64,000 bases of DNA from Volutella citrinella (lineage: Eukaryota; Ascomycota; Sordariomycetes; Hypocreales; Nectriaceae): NCBI GenBank assembly GCA_034401135.1, contig JAWZSP010000001.1:6448001-6512000 (forward strand). Direction: 5' to 3'. The translations under genes were made by a program, and so were the position numbers. Numbering within the stretch: the first letter of the stretch is position 1; each line of letters begins with the position of its first letter. Positions 44,586-55,128 of the stretch are shown here, in pieces. The notes beneath the pieces are model-generated. The model did not search any database. It had not been told where the DNA came from and saw nothing but the letters and a program-made list of their open reading frames with translations.

Positions 44586-45376
44586 ATGCCCCGCAAGGTA
44601 TGGCAGGAGCCTCAGGTCAAAAACCATCACTCACCACGATTTCACTGCAGATTAAAACCGCCGCCTCGGTCGCAGAAAACCGAGAAGCCCAGCGGAGGTC
44701 AAGGGCGCGGCGCCGAGAGCTGACGGCAGACTTGCAGCGTCAAGTGGGAGAGTACCGGTCGAAAGGCGTCACAGCGACGGTAGAGATTCAACGCGTGGCG
44801 CAGGCTGTCCACGATCAGAATCGCCGTCTGCGAGCCCTGCTTGGTGTATACGGGGTGTCGGATGGCGAGATTGAGCGATACCTTTCCTCTCCTGAGCAAG
44901 AGCATGGCATACTCAACGGCCGCTGTCGATGCGGTACATGTGGCCGGATATTGCCCAGAACATCGTCCGATGCAGTGCAAACCAAGGATACGACGACACA
45001 TGGCCCTACTTCATCGATGGATGATACTATGACGAGCATCTTCGCAACGGATGCTCCAAGCGCAGCCTCAGTTTTGCCCTCCAAGAATCAGCCCAAGCCT
45101 CTACAGCCGCCATTCGACGCCAACAGCGGCTCAATGGTCCTGGAACACCCGCCTTCGCCCATGGCCAACCCAGCCAACACATCGGAGCCCATGATTCGCC
45201 ACGATAAACACTCAGCCATGCACGAAACACCCTGCGACAAAGCATCGGAAATCCTAGCCGGGCTTCACAACAATCTAGACTTATCCTGGGCTCGATCGGC
45301 TTTGGGCTGTCAGGGAGAGAGCAGCTGCTCAGTGAAGAATACCAAGATCTTTCAGCTCATGGAACAGCCAGAGTAG
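44586..45376 (+). CDS. bZIP-like transcription factor with a cysteine cluster
   Basis: Exons 44586-44597 (MPRK) and 44651-45376 give 245 residues. The basic region is NREAQRRSRARRRELTADLQ, followed by a leucine/valine heptad stretch to about residue 70. Shortly after, at residues 96, 98 and 101, is RCRCGTCGR; more cysteines follow near the C terminus (TPCDK, GCQGESSC). The short first exon is typical of fungal genes with this basic region. The gene neighbours an ACR3 arsenite exporter and an ACR2-like rhodanese. Yeast Yap8/ARR1, the bZIP regulator beside ARR2/ARR3, senses arsenite through cysteines. The role is therefore inferred by context, not by sequence homology to Yap8. Confidence 0.78.
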
Positions 45377-45456
45377 GCACATGTTTATTGTATATTCTGG
45401 TCTTCATTGGACAGCAAGTTGGTAGAGTACGATCTTGTCTTTTCCCGGTTGCCCCT

Positions 45457-46724
45457 TCATTTCCACCCCCATCTATCGGCCATCCAGCGAACGGTATACA
45501 CCAAGCCCACCAGAACTGGCACCTCGATTAATGGGCCGACGGTGGACGCCAATGCCTGGTCGCTGGTAGCACCAAAAGTCGCTACGGCTACGGCGATTGA
45601 TAATTCAAAGTTGTTGCTTGCTGCGGTAAAACTCTGCGTTACCACCAGGGGAAACTCGAAGCCCAGCATCCTGCTGATCCATAGTGTGGCGAAGAAGATG
45701 AGGACGAAATACACCACCAGAGGCGCAGCGACGCGGACGACGGATACTATCTGATGCACGACCTGTCGACCTTGAGACGCGAAGAGAACGAGAATGGTGT
45801 AGAGCAGCCCAACCAGAGACCAAGGCGCCAGGTATTTGAGAAACGTGTTCTGATACCAGTCTGCCCCAGCGACCTTGCGGAGGGCTAAGCGGGTAATGAT
45901 GGCTGCTCCTAGAGGGATGCCCAGGAAAACAGCTACGCTTGTGGCCACGAGGCTGTAGGATATAACAATCGTGTCCGGCTCGTGGCTGATTACGCGGATG
46001 AAGAAGATGGCCATGGGAGCGAAGAGGACCATCTGGAGGATCGAGTTTATGGCGACTAGAATGGCGCAATATTCGTCATCTCCGCCGGCGAGGGCATTCC
46101 AAATGAGGACCTTGAAGGTGGTTAGCATGCAATAGGCTAGACAGGAGGGTGAACAAACCATGGCGATGCACCTCCCCAAGCCCACGAGAATGAGGCCTGT
46201 GCGAAGTTCGGGTTTGTCGGGGAGAAAAGCCCAAGCGAGAGCAAGCTAGCGAGGTATCAATACCGCGTGGAAGAGAAAACATCTGGTGCCGAGGAAAAAA
46301 TACCATGAGGAAGGGGGCAAGAATCCAGTTGATCAGGATGCTAAACGATATTTGCTTCCACATGTCCCGACGGGAGAAGAGCTCGTGCAGCGATTCATAT
46401 CGAACTTTGCACAGGATGGGATACATCATGGCGAGTAAGCCGACAGCTGCCACACATGTTAGCTCAAATAATCGAGGCGGTCAAGTTCGATGGGGACGGT
46501 ATACCGATGGGTACTGAAACGCCGACAAATTTGCCCTTTTGCAACGCAGGTCCCGTCTCGGGGACGAAGTTGCCCAGGATGATGCCAATAGCCATTGCCA
46601 GGAATATCCACAAGGCCAGAAATCGATCCAGGAAACTCAGACTTTTCAAGGCAGATGGCTGTTGCTTTGATTGCACTTCTGGGTCTCTGACCCCATCTGT
46701 GGCCTCAAGATCTTGGCCGCTCAT
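45457..46724 (-). CDS. ACR3: ACR3-family arsenite efflux permease
   Basis: Exons 46724-46505, 46446-46304, 46245-46159 and 46110-45457 give 367 residues. The family is clear from SFLDRFLALWIFLAMAIGIILGNF at helix 1, AVGLLAMMYPILCKVRYE, NWILAPFLMLALAWAFLPD and above all GLGRCIAMVLIWNALAGGD, whose cysteine is essential for arsenite transport in characterised ACR3 proteins. About ten helices run to RWMADRWGWK. It exports As(III) (and possibly Sb(III)) across the plasma membrane using the proton gradient. The bZIP gene lies tail-to-tail 80 bases away and the rhodanese gene diverges from the other side, a compact arsenic-resistance layout. Confidence 0.93.
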
Positions 46725-47236
46725 GACTGCTTGAGGGGTTGGCTGCAGTGTTATTGTGTTGATTGAAGGGTTTGATCGCTAAAGACGTGCAAGGTAGATA
46801 CTATTGTGCATTTTATATACCGAAATCATCTGCATACCAAGGGTCCAGATGACATATCGATGCCCGGGGACAGATTGACGGAAGGAGCAAATTGCTAGTG
46901 GTGAGAATTTGTCGTTGGGCCAATCATATCCAGGGTCTGACACATCCCCTCACCGCGAATCGTTCCGGTGGCGTTCATTAGTTCACAAACCTGGCCACTG
47001 GAGCATCGTGGACCAATGAAACACTGGGTATGACATAGTCCCTACGACGCAAGGCCCTTCTCGCTTCCCTAATCACTAGCAACTAAGACTGGAGACGTAA
47101 AAAGGCGACATGAAGGGTTCGTTGATTACTGTAGCCAATCATGACCTGGGTATGACACATACACAGCTGGGATGCGAGCACCATACCTTTGGATTATGAA
47201 TATCCGTAAGCACTCGCATTCTTCCATCGACATGTT
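46725..47236. promoter_or_regulatory. Divergent promoter of ACR3 and the ACR2-like gene
   Basis: About 510 bases shared by the exporter (minus) and the rhodanese (plus). The stretch GGTATGACACA (47148-47158) and the related GGTATGACATA (47027-47037) repeat, and TTATATACC near 46812 is a TATA-like element for the exporter. They may hold operator sites for a common regulator. Confidence 0.45.
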
Positions 47237-47923
47237 ATGAAGCTCCCAGCATCTCTCCCCAGGCTAGTCAATGCTTGTCAATATTCGGCATCTAGACGAT
47301 TTACTCTCGTTAAATGCAGCTACTCGCTCAAGACAATGGCTTCTACTCAAACTGATACCCCATGGCACGTTGCCTATCCACCCCCACGGAGCAACAATCC
47401 TCCAGCCATGACGCGCCACGACGTCCTGGAGATGATCAAGGACAGCAACGGGGCTGGCAAGAAATATGTACTCGTAGACCTGCGTAGAGCAGATCATGAG
47501 GTATTGACCCTGTTTCTCCTATGACACCTCAGTATTTGCCAACCGCGGCATCAACTAACATGATCTACCCAGGGCGGCACGATTCGCGGTTCCATCAATC
47601 TGCCGGCACAGAGTCTCTATCCCGCCATACCGACACTCTACAGTCTGTTCAAGTCAGCTGGAGTACAGAAGGTGGTCTGGTACTGTTGTAGGTGTTCGCC
47701 CGAGTTTACAACATCTAAAGGCTCGCGCTCACGTCTCACAGCATCATCTCGTGGCCGAGGCTCTCGAGCAGCTTGCTGGTTCAAGGATTACATTGAAGAC
47801 CAAGGAGACATTGATATGGAGAGTGTGATTTTGTTCGAGGGCATAACTGGATGGATCAACGGTGGCGGCGAGTTTGTGCAGTGGGTTGACGAGTACGCAG
47901 CGACTGTATGGGCTAGGAAGTAG
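47237..47923 (+). CDS. Rhodanese/Cdc25-like arsenate reductase (ACR2-type)
   Basis: Exons 47237-47500, 47573-47687 and 47742-47923 give 186 residues. A Cdc25/rhodanese fold (PF00581) is shown by YVLVDLRRADHE, GTIRGSINLPAQSL and VVWYC-SSSRGRG-SRAACWF; the catalytic loop is C-x5-R with the cysteine next to the last splice junction. ACR2-type enzymes reduce arsenate to arsenite with glutathione/glutaredoxin, feeding ACR3. The first ATG (47237) adds 33 residues rich in Arg/Ser and free of Asp/Glu, which looks like a mitochondrial presequence; the ATG at 47336 (ACAATGG) would give a cytosolic form. Function is inferred from the loop and its neighbours. Confidence 0.85.
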
Positions 47924-48199
47924 TGGTAACATGACTTGATTCGGCCATGGAATCTGGAAGTGAGAGAACTTAGCGAGGGTGATTCTGAGAGCTGCCCACT
48001 GGCCTGTTCCAACAAGTCTAAGAGTTTCGTCCTTTTGGGCAACTCTTTGGAAAAGTTGAATCGTGCAGCTCACACCTAGAAAGCGGCGGTTGGGTCAGCG
48101 CTGTCATTCCTCCATCAGCTCTGTTCGGGGGGCGGGTTGAAGATCCACCATCGCGCTTCCTCAGCTTCGCAGCGGTACCGCAAGCTGCAGCCGCCTAGT

Positions 48200-48625
48200 T
48201 CATTAAGATGCTCTATTCTACCTATACTAGCAGCCTAGAGCTTAAGCGCTAGCTGCACTAGATTATCTCTACCTAGAGCTAGACCAAAGACCTTATTAAA
48301 GCCATCCTCTATAGTACATCATCCAGGAGGAGGCTAAGAGGGCGGCAGCCCTAGCTAAGGCGATACAAAAGGCAACTATAGTTACTATTAAGTTTGCTAA
48401 GGAATACCTGTACTATACTGCCCTTATTGTAGTGGGGACCCTAGTTGCCCTGGGCGTCCTTATTATAATAGCGCCGCAGGTCCTTGAGGCCTTAGGCTTT
48501 GCTACTAAGGGACTGCGACTTAGCTTACGGCATACTAGATGGCCTGCATTGCCTGCTCTAAGGGGAACATCTCTAAAGGAAGCTTGTACGCATATTTGCA
48601 GAGGCTGGGCATGATATGGAAGTAG
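48200..48625 (+). pseudogene. Mutated IFI6/IFI27 (ISG12)-like gene remnant
   Basis: The frame at about 48369-48503 reads a helix and a hydrophobic segment (LIVVGTLVALGVLIIIAPQ) followed by VLEALGF. The family then normally has a second Gly/Ala-rich segment and an AGSLFA..QS.GM-type end. Here that end is found in another frame, interrupted by two TAG codons near 48517 and 48535: GNISKGSLYAYLQRLGM, then TAG at 48623. So there is at least one frame shift and two stops. The region 48200-48440 is strikingly rich in CTA/TAG/TTA, as expected after CpA-to-TpA mutation. Intact relatives are small membrane proteins of unknown role in fungi. Confidence 0.55.
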
Positions 48626-48678
48626 GGCCATCGCATTGCAAGGATCTAGTTACATATTCTCGAAATCATCCCTCCCGT

Positions 48679-49614
48679 CTAAGCGTCTATCAATCCTCTC
48701 TTCTTCATCTCCGCGACTGTCCACTGCCAGAGTCTGTCGGCCAGATCAGCGTTGTTGGCATGATGGCTTGCAGTCCCCTTCTTCGCAGTGGGCTCAAAGT
48801 ACTCGCCGCTGTCTGCCTTCGTGAAGTCGGCGCTGGCCACCGCGTACAATGACGTGAAGGACCCTTCGGCGGCCGTCTTGTACACACCAACGCACTTCAA
48901 AACATGATACGCTGTCTTCATGAGGCCCGGCACTTTGTTCAGGTCGGTATCGACGGAACCGGGGTGCACTGCCGCTGTCCAGATAGGCAACGAGGTGGAT
49001 GGGCCGTAGAGCAGATTCAGCTGCTTCGCATGCAGGATGTTGCCGAGCTTGCTCATCCCGTAACGGCTCCAGACGCCTCCATTGACCTGATTGATGTCAT
49101 CGAAATCGATACCGGGCTTGGGCGCAAAGTTATGCCCGTTGCTGGTGATGTTGACGACTCTCGCATTCCCCGGCTTGCTGCCCGGCTCGCCGGCAGTCTG
49201 CTTCAAGACATCCAGCAGGTGCCAGGTAAGCAGCCAGTGACTCAGGTAGTTGGTCTGCCATTGGGCTTCGAAGCCGTCGGCAAGGCTGGTCGCAAAGGGC
49301 GTGGCCATGATTCCGGCGTTGTTGACCAGGCCGTGGAGACGGTGCTCGGCCGCCTTGAACTCCCTGGCTGCCTTGACGACGGAGGAAAGGTCCATCAGGT
49401 CCATATGGAGATAGCGGACGTCGGCGTCCGGAGACTCGGATTTAATGTTTGCGATGGCAGCAGAAGCTTTCTCGGTGGACCTGGCGCCCATGTACACGCG
49501 AGCCCCACGCTCGGCAAGATGCAGAGCGGTCTGGTAGCCGATGCCTGCGTTCGAGCCGGTGACGAGATAGACCCGGCCATGGAGGTCAGGGAGGGATGAA
49601 GGAGAGAAAGGCAT
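48679..49614 (-). CDS. Short-chain dehydrogenase/reductase (retinol-dehydrogenase-like)
   Basis: Single exon, 311 residues. The nucleotide motif VTGSNAGIGYQTA is at residues 18-30; LHMDLMDLSS, NNAGIMATPF and NITSNGHNF follow. The catalytic pair is YGMSK, and WTAAVHPGSVDTDL is the PG motif. NAD(P) preference is unclear; Arg after GARSTE favours NADP(H). It acts on an unknown alcohol or carbonyl compound in the cytosol. Its start faces another SDR 524 bases away. Confidence 0.9.
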   Translation of the reverse strand: MPFSPSSLPDLHGRVYLVTGSNAGIGYQTALHLAERGARVYMGARSTEKASAAIANIKSESPDADVRYLHMDLMDLSSVVKAAREFKAAEHRLHGLVNNAGIMATPFATSLADGFEAQWQTNYLSHWLLTWHLLDVLKQTAGEPGSKPGNARVVNITSNGHNFAPKPGIDFDDINQVNGGVWSRYGMSKLGNILHAKQLNLLYGPSTSLPIWTAAVHPGSVDTDLNKVPGLMKTAYHVLKCVGVYKTAAEGSFTSLYAVASADFTKADSGEYFEPTAKKGTASHHANNADLADRLWQWTVAEMKKRGLIDA

Positions 49615-50138
49615 GATGCCGTGGTTTCTGTAGGAGGCGCGATGAGAACTGAATCTGAAGTTGTCGTTGCAATTTGATCCTTAAGGAAGGGGAATTGGCA
49701 TTTATAGCTCGAGAGGACATTGCTGCGTCTGCAAAAGTCGTCATGCTGTAACATGTTCTACATCTCTCTGCTCTGTGTGATGCGTGTCATTCAGCACCAA
49801 CAGATGCCCGCTAGGTGCCTGTCCGCCCGCCCGCCGCCCGCTAGCGTCCGCTAGCGTCCGCTAGTGTCCGCCGCACTGCACCGCGACTTCCGCATCCACA
49901 CCCGCAGACCCGCCGGGCTTGTCAGTGACGGTCTCTGCCCCACGCGCCCGCGCCTCAGGGAGCACACATGGATTTCCAAGGATGACGACTTTTCAGCTGG
50001 ATACATAATCACTAGTAATGGCGACCTATATAAAGAGAATTCCATCCTTCCTGGGGACTTGCTTCAATCGAATTACATCGCATACTGAACCTACTACCCA
50101 TCACTCTCTATTCCCTTCTGCCCTCCTATCCAGAAACA
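49615..50138. promoter_or_regulatory. Divergent SDR promoter with 10-base tandem repeats
   Basis: Between two SDR genes. A GC-rich run at about 49806-49873 contains three to four copies of CGCTAGCGTC (49839-49870). CTATATAAAG at 50026-50035 lies about 105 bases before ATG 50139 and is a good TATA box for the plus-strand SDR. Confidence 0.55.
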
Positions 50139-50963
50139 ATGTCTAAAGTCTGGTTCATTACCGGCGCTTCCCGTGGCCTCGGGCTGGCCATCACAAAGGC
50201 AGTCTTGGAATCTGGTGCATCCGTCATTGCCACGGCTCGAAATGCCAACTCGCTCAAGCAGTCCTTCAAGGATGCCGACCCGGCCAAGTTCCTGGCCGTT
50301 TCCGTTGACGTCAGCAAGGAGTCCGATGTCAAAGTTGCCGTCGACGCCGGCCGCGACAAGTTTGGCCGCATCGACTTTGTCGTCAACAATGCTGGCTACG
50401 CCAACCTTGCCTCAGTGGAGGACATCCAGATGGACGACTTCAAGCTCCAGCTCGAGACCAACTTCCTGGGCGTCGTGTACACATCCAAAGCCGTGCTTCC
50501 CATCCTGAGGGAACAGAAGAGCGGCCACATCTTCCAAATATCCAGCCTCGGCGGGAGAATCGGGATGGCCGGGCTCAGCGCCTACCAGAGCGCCAAGTGG
50601 GCGGTTGGCGGATTCTCCACCGTCCTCGCCCAAGAGGTGGCCCCATTCGGCATCAGGGTCACGGTTCTCGAGCCTGGCGGTATCAAGACCGACTGGGCTG
50701 GCTCTTCCATGAATGTCCCGCCTGTCAGCGAACCATATAAGCAGACTGTTGGCCAAGTCGCTGAACTGCTGGCTGGACTCTCCGGAAATGAGCCCTCACT
50801 CCCCGAGAAGATTGCAAGCATTATAATGGATCTGTCACGTCATCCGGAACCACCACTTCGTCTGCTGATCGGCCCTGATGCGGTGGCATATGCTGCAAAT
50901 GCAGCAAAGGCACTTTCCGAGTCGGATGAGAAATGGAGGGATGTCAGTGTTTCGTCTGTATAA
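50139..50963 (+). CDS. Classical short-chain dehydrogenase/reductase
   Basis: Single exon, 274 residues. KVWFITGASRGLGLAITKAVL is the nucleotide-binding turn, followed by ARNANSL, DVSKESDV and VVNNAGYANLAS. The catalytic set is ISSLGGRIG and YQSAKWAVGGFS, with VLEPGGIKTDWAG after it. The pattern matches bacterial and fungal 'SDR family oxidoreductase' proteins close to 17-beta-hydroxysteroid/retinol types. Arg after TA suggests NADP(H). Substrate unknown. Confidence 0.9.
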   Translation: MSKVWFITGASRGLGLAITKAVLESGASVIATARNANSLKQSFKDADPAKFLAVSVDVSKESDVKVAVDAGRDKFGRIDFVVNNAGYANLASVEDIQMDDFKLQLETNFLGVVYTSKAVLPILREQKSGHIFQISSLGGRIGMAGLSAYQSAKWAVGGFSTVLAQEVAPFGIRVTVLEPGGIKTDWAGSSMNVPPVSEPYKQTVGQVAELLAGLSGNEPSLPEKIASIIMDLSRHPEPPLRLLIGPDAVAYAANAAKALSESDEKWRDVSVSSV

Positions 50964-51211
50964 TATTAGGACAGGCTGAGAGTCGCTTCATCCCTGTCTA
51001 AGCATAGTCAAAGCAAAATGCAAAACTCATTGCTTGTATCCAGCGACCCTCTGATTCCAACAACTGGGTGCATTAATGTTCCTGAAACTCCTACGTCCCT
51101 AACCTTCCGGTACCACTTCTTTGCTCAAACAATACAAGCATCTGGCTGTATTCTTCTATACATGGGTTAGCCGGTAGTGTCCTAAAGTAGAGATGCATGC
51201 ACGGAACCGTG

Positions 51212-52987
51212 TTAGCACGTACTTGCCAAGTTCCACCGTCTTCCCAGGACATCAAGTGCATTTTTTATATCCGACGCCTTGGAGAAATCGTCCTGCTTCC
51301 CGGTCTCAGAAGAATACCAAAGGTAGTTTGCTCCAGTCTGGTAAAGACAGTCGCACACCAAGGGCGTCAGTCTTGATATGCCACCAAGCTCCGCAATGGA
51401 CGTGATTTGCTTGGAGAATGCATGGACCTTTTCAGAAATTTTTAGCAGGTGATCAATAGATATGCGCTGCATCTCTAAGAGATAGGGACAGCTTAGGTCG
51501 CCAACGTCGGCATTCTCAACACAGCAATATTTGTCATAGAGATGCAACAACGCACTCTGGCATAGTGCATTAGCTCCAAAAAGGGGCAGCCCAGCCATAG
51601 CATCATTTGATTGATTGGATAGTTTCTCGTAATCGTTGGAGATGTCAGTGCAGAGCGCCTGCAGGGTGCGATGTAGCTGGATTGCTTCTTTGTGGCGAAA
51701 CTCGGCATCAGTGCCGTTATCTTTCAAATGGCGCAGGACGTGAGAGAGAACGTGTGAGGCCTGGCATGTACGGGCAAAGGGAGAGGCTGAAACTGTTGTA
51801 CTTGTAGATACGGCAAGCGGTTGAACAAGAGCCAGCTCCTATGGGTGTTTAGCGACGGCGATTGATTGGATGGTAGGTAGATCATACTCCTCTGTCCCAG
51901 TACTTATCGTCAACCGGGAGCAGTTCATCTGGCCGCGTGTCTTCGCACGCGAACGGACGACCCCGGCCGCCTACATTAATGTAGCTACAATACGTGGTGA
52001 GCCTTGAATGCTTCTTGATCAACAACACACTGACCGGTCTAATATCGTAACTGCCCACCACGTTCTGCGTCTTTCTTCCGACTCTATCCCTGTAGCTGTT
52101 GAATGAGAAGTCAGTGACTGCTGTGAGATGATGGCTGTCTTGTACAAAATGTCGCTCACTTAATGGACTGAGCATCTGGGATGCCGCTTTCCGGTTATGG
52201 ATGCCCATGGTGTATCCCAATCTTGCGCAATGCCCCACAGATAGATATGCGGCAGGAAAAACGCTATGCGTCAGTTCGTAGAGGGCAACTAAGAGCGTCG
52301 CTTGAAGTAGCCGAAGTGAAATCGCGTTGGCCTTCTCAATGTAGGCGCAGAACGACTTGGCCGACTCATACAAATGCAGATCTTGTTGAGCATCTCCGCT
52401 GGGGGCGTGGGTATGGAGCCGCATGGCTAGCAGTAGCAGCGAGACGTCAGCGCTGATAGTATGCGGAGATGAGGAGGAGAGCTCGCGGTAGAGCCGCAAC
52501 TTCGAAACTGTTAGATAGCGGGTTAGCTATTGCTATAAGGTTGGTGTAAGGACTGGCTACCGATTGGAAAATGCTCATGGACCGAGTTAAAATAGAGGTC
52601 AGCGTCGTGCAGCGGCACAGCACCATTGCGGCCGGCTGCGAACTCTGGGGGAGTCTCTAAGGTGGGTAGCGCAATCGTCGTATGGACTTGTTCCGAAAGA
52701 CCTGAGTCGAGAAAGAAGATTGAAGGAAAGCCTCTTTGGGACGATGAAGTAGTAGATGCTGAGTGATTCGAAGAAGGCGTGTAGGGGTATGAGCTTGAAA
52801 GCAGACTCGCAGACGATGGCATCTCAGAGGCGGTATACTCTACAGCTTGGCCGTCGACGTCGTAGCTGCACTGTCTCCCGCTCTTCAGGCACAACGAACA
52901 CATGGGGAGCTCCTTAGAGCACTTCCTCTTCTGTGCGCGACATACCCCGCAGGCGCGTGGGGCTACCCCCTGTGAGACGTGAATCAT
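51212..52987 (-). CDS. Zn2Cys6 transcription factor, five exons
   Basis: Exons 52987-52561, 52507-52160, 52095-52035, 51984-51888 and 51838-51212 give 519 residues. The DNA-binding cluster CGVCRAQKRKCSKELPMCSLCLKSGRQC fits the Zn2Cys6 spacing exactly. A Ser/Thr-rich linker follows, then a fungal_trans-like domain: ATLLVALYELTHSVFPAAYLSVGHCARLGYTMGIH, RRRTWWAVTILDRYINVG and RPFACEDTRPDELLPVDD, the last two made continuous only by splicing two short exons. All four introns are 49-64 bases. It probably regulates genes nearby; the SDR pair downstream is a candidate by position. Confidence 0.87.
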
Positions 52988-54833
52988 GGTCTGGTGTCGG
53001 AACGTGTTGGTGGAATTAAATTCCCGATGACTAGGCTAGGCAGCGTGATGGCTTGTCAGGCTGGTGAGGCTCGCCCTGTGAGAGGAGAGTGGGCATCGGA
53101 CCTGGGATTATCTATCTTCCGTCACAGGTGTAGTTGGGCAGTAATGAATTAGGTGGGGAGTTCAGAATGTCACTATCAGCACTCTTTCCAACTCACAATA
53201 CATGCAAACATTTTGAGATACCAAAGTATTGTCCCCAAGGCCTCTATTTTGATGAGGCTCTAATTTTGGGATATAAAATGTACTTATAATATGAATTTGT
53301 TAGAAGTAGAAGCGGGTGATCAGCCGAAAGCGTCTTGGCCTCTGACATCCACGCGGTCCTTGCACCACCTGTGGTTTTCGCCCGTGGGATTGGCCTTGGC
53401 GGTGACGCCGCAAGAACTCGTTACTAATTAGTCAAATTTTCTTTTTGGGTTCGCATGGTTTCCCTCTTCAAGATACCCATAGCTTGGTCGGTAAGACGTA
53501 CATCACAATACAAGCCCGCTATCAGGACAACAAAAGCGTACTCGAGACCCAGTTCGCTACATGACAATACGGAGTTCCTCTGCTGTGACTTGAATCATGG
53601 ATCTTGAATAACTGAAAATAAAACTACGGGGAGTTTCACGGTTCAAGAGAAGAGCACGCGAGGACGTCTTGTCTCACATCCGAGACCTGTACTGCTCATC
53701 TGAAACTCGTGCTTTGACCAGCTCTCCCTACCAAATAAACCCAACCAAAATTGTCGATCACACGGTACTGAGTCGTTCCATCAGAAAGGGTTTTAATGCA
53801 GCCCAACAAGGCGGACTCCTCACTTGTTGAGGAATTTTCAGGGTGTACAGCTGGAGGAGAAAAGATCTTGTGAGTCTCTATGGTAGGCTAGGTACATTCT
53901 TCAGATAGAGTCGATTTCTCCCAGCATTTCAGAAGCTGTCAGCAACTCTATATCTCCCCGCAGCCTATAAATGTCGATGATCTCCAGCCACTGTTGGACA
54001 TACGGTCAAGTGCCGTCTTGAAGGGTTACGAACACACCGCTGTGCGAATCATCAATCAACTCGCTTCAGGGCCTTTGCCGCGCTTTCACTCCGCAAAACC
54101 CAGAGGGACGATTCTCCCGTTTTAGCCACGCACGAGACTGAAACCTCCCTCGGCTCCGTCATCAGTGTTTCACACTTTCCCCACGTTTGGACGATGGGAC
54201 CAACCGCACCACCACGAGACACCTTGAGTGTCTTGTCTTGAGCCTGCTTCGGCGAAGCTCCAAAAAAGCGTTTCTGCCCGCTTCTGACCGCTAGGTCTGA
54301 TGCTCGCTAATTCTTCTGTTATCGCCCAGTCCGTCTTCTGGCCGCGTTTGCTATAGTATGCCACGTCTGCGCCAATTGAATTTCTTGATCTGCTCCTTCA
54401 TTAGATGGGTTCACAAACTCTTTGCGGCCCCTAGCCCTCTTTCTAGGGCCTTGACAGCAGATTTTAGCCACTGCACAAAATTGCATCCTTCTATCATTCT
54501 TCCAGACCATTCCAGACAGCCCCCCCTGCCGTAGTGGGTCTCTCCTTTGATGTGTCGAATTCTAGCCTACCAACACGAAACTTCACAAGTTTGACCAACG
54601 ATGATCACGCGTCGCAGCCGTGGTCGTTGTCGGAAAAGAGCTAGTAATAGCCCGCACGATAATGTGGGACTCACTGGTTCTGTCTGCAGAGCTGCTCTGT
54701 ATATAGCGGCAATTGATTCTCTTGCTATTTAATGGATTCTCGTTCCTCCCATAGCAGGTACAATCTGTCCTTCCAGCACTGTTGATCAGTGAAAAACCCT
54801 AAGACTCTTCTTTCTTCGTTACAAGTTCACAAC
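52988..54833. other. Gene-poor stretch
   Basis: About 1.85 kb with no supported gene. It is AT-rich at 53130-53320. Minus-strand open frames at 54170-54510 have some protein-like composition (RKRARGRKEFVNPSNEG) but no domain. TATATA at about 54700 may serve the small gene at 54834. Confidence 0.35.
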
Positions 54834-55128
54834 ATGCAAATCTCGATTGCTCTTCCCGTTATCGTGCTGGTCACGATGGCTCAATTTATTTCCGCAGCTC
54901 CAGTACGAACTCCCCCGCGAGATCTGCCAAAGGACTCGCATGTCCGTAAATGTGCACACAGAAGAGCGCTGACCAAGATTGTAGCAAGGTGGTGCCCGGA
55001 ATAGTGCGCGAGAGCGCTTCAAGCAGCAGAAGTGTCAGAGCCAAGCCTGCATCGACTCTGTCGACTCTGGTTGCCCTCTCAGTTTCATTAATTTTGTGCT
55101 TGGAGGATGCGATGATCCGAGCCAGTGA
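54834..55128 (+). CDS. Small secreted protein candidate
   Basis: Exon 54834-54941 encodes a good signal peptide (MQISIALPVIVLVTMAQFISA) and a short Pro-rich stretch. Read unspliced, the frame ends at 55004 after 56 residues. A 43-base intron (54942-54984, GTCCGT, CTGACC branch, GTAG end) instead joins a 47-residue exon with four cysteines (KCQSQACIDSVDSGC and FVLGGCDD), giving 83 residues. The intron is short and its donor weak, so both forms are possible. A CTGTATATAG element lies 135 bases upstream. No family recognised. Confidence 0.45.

Noticed and set aside
48432..48614. Intact 60-residue membrane protein
   Set aside because: The frame starts inside a hydrophobic segment and its second half is the wrong frame of a recognisable family, so it is a pseudogene fragment.
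54170..54510. Minus-strand frames suggestive of a transposase fragment
   Set aside because: A basic stretch is present, but no DDE or helix-turn-helix motif and no terminal repeats could be found.
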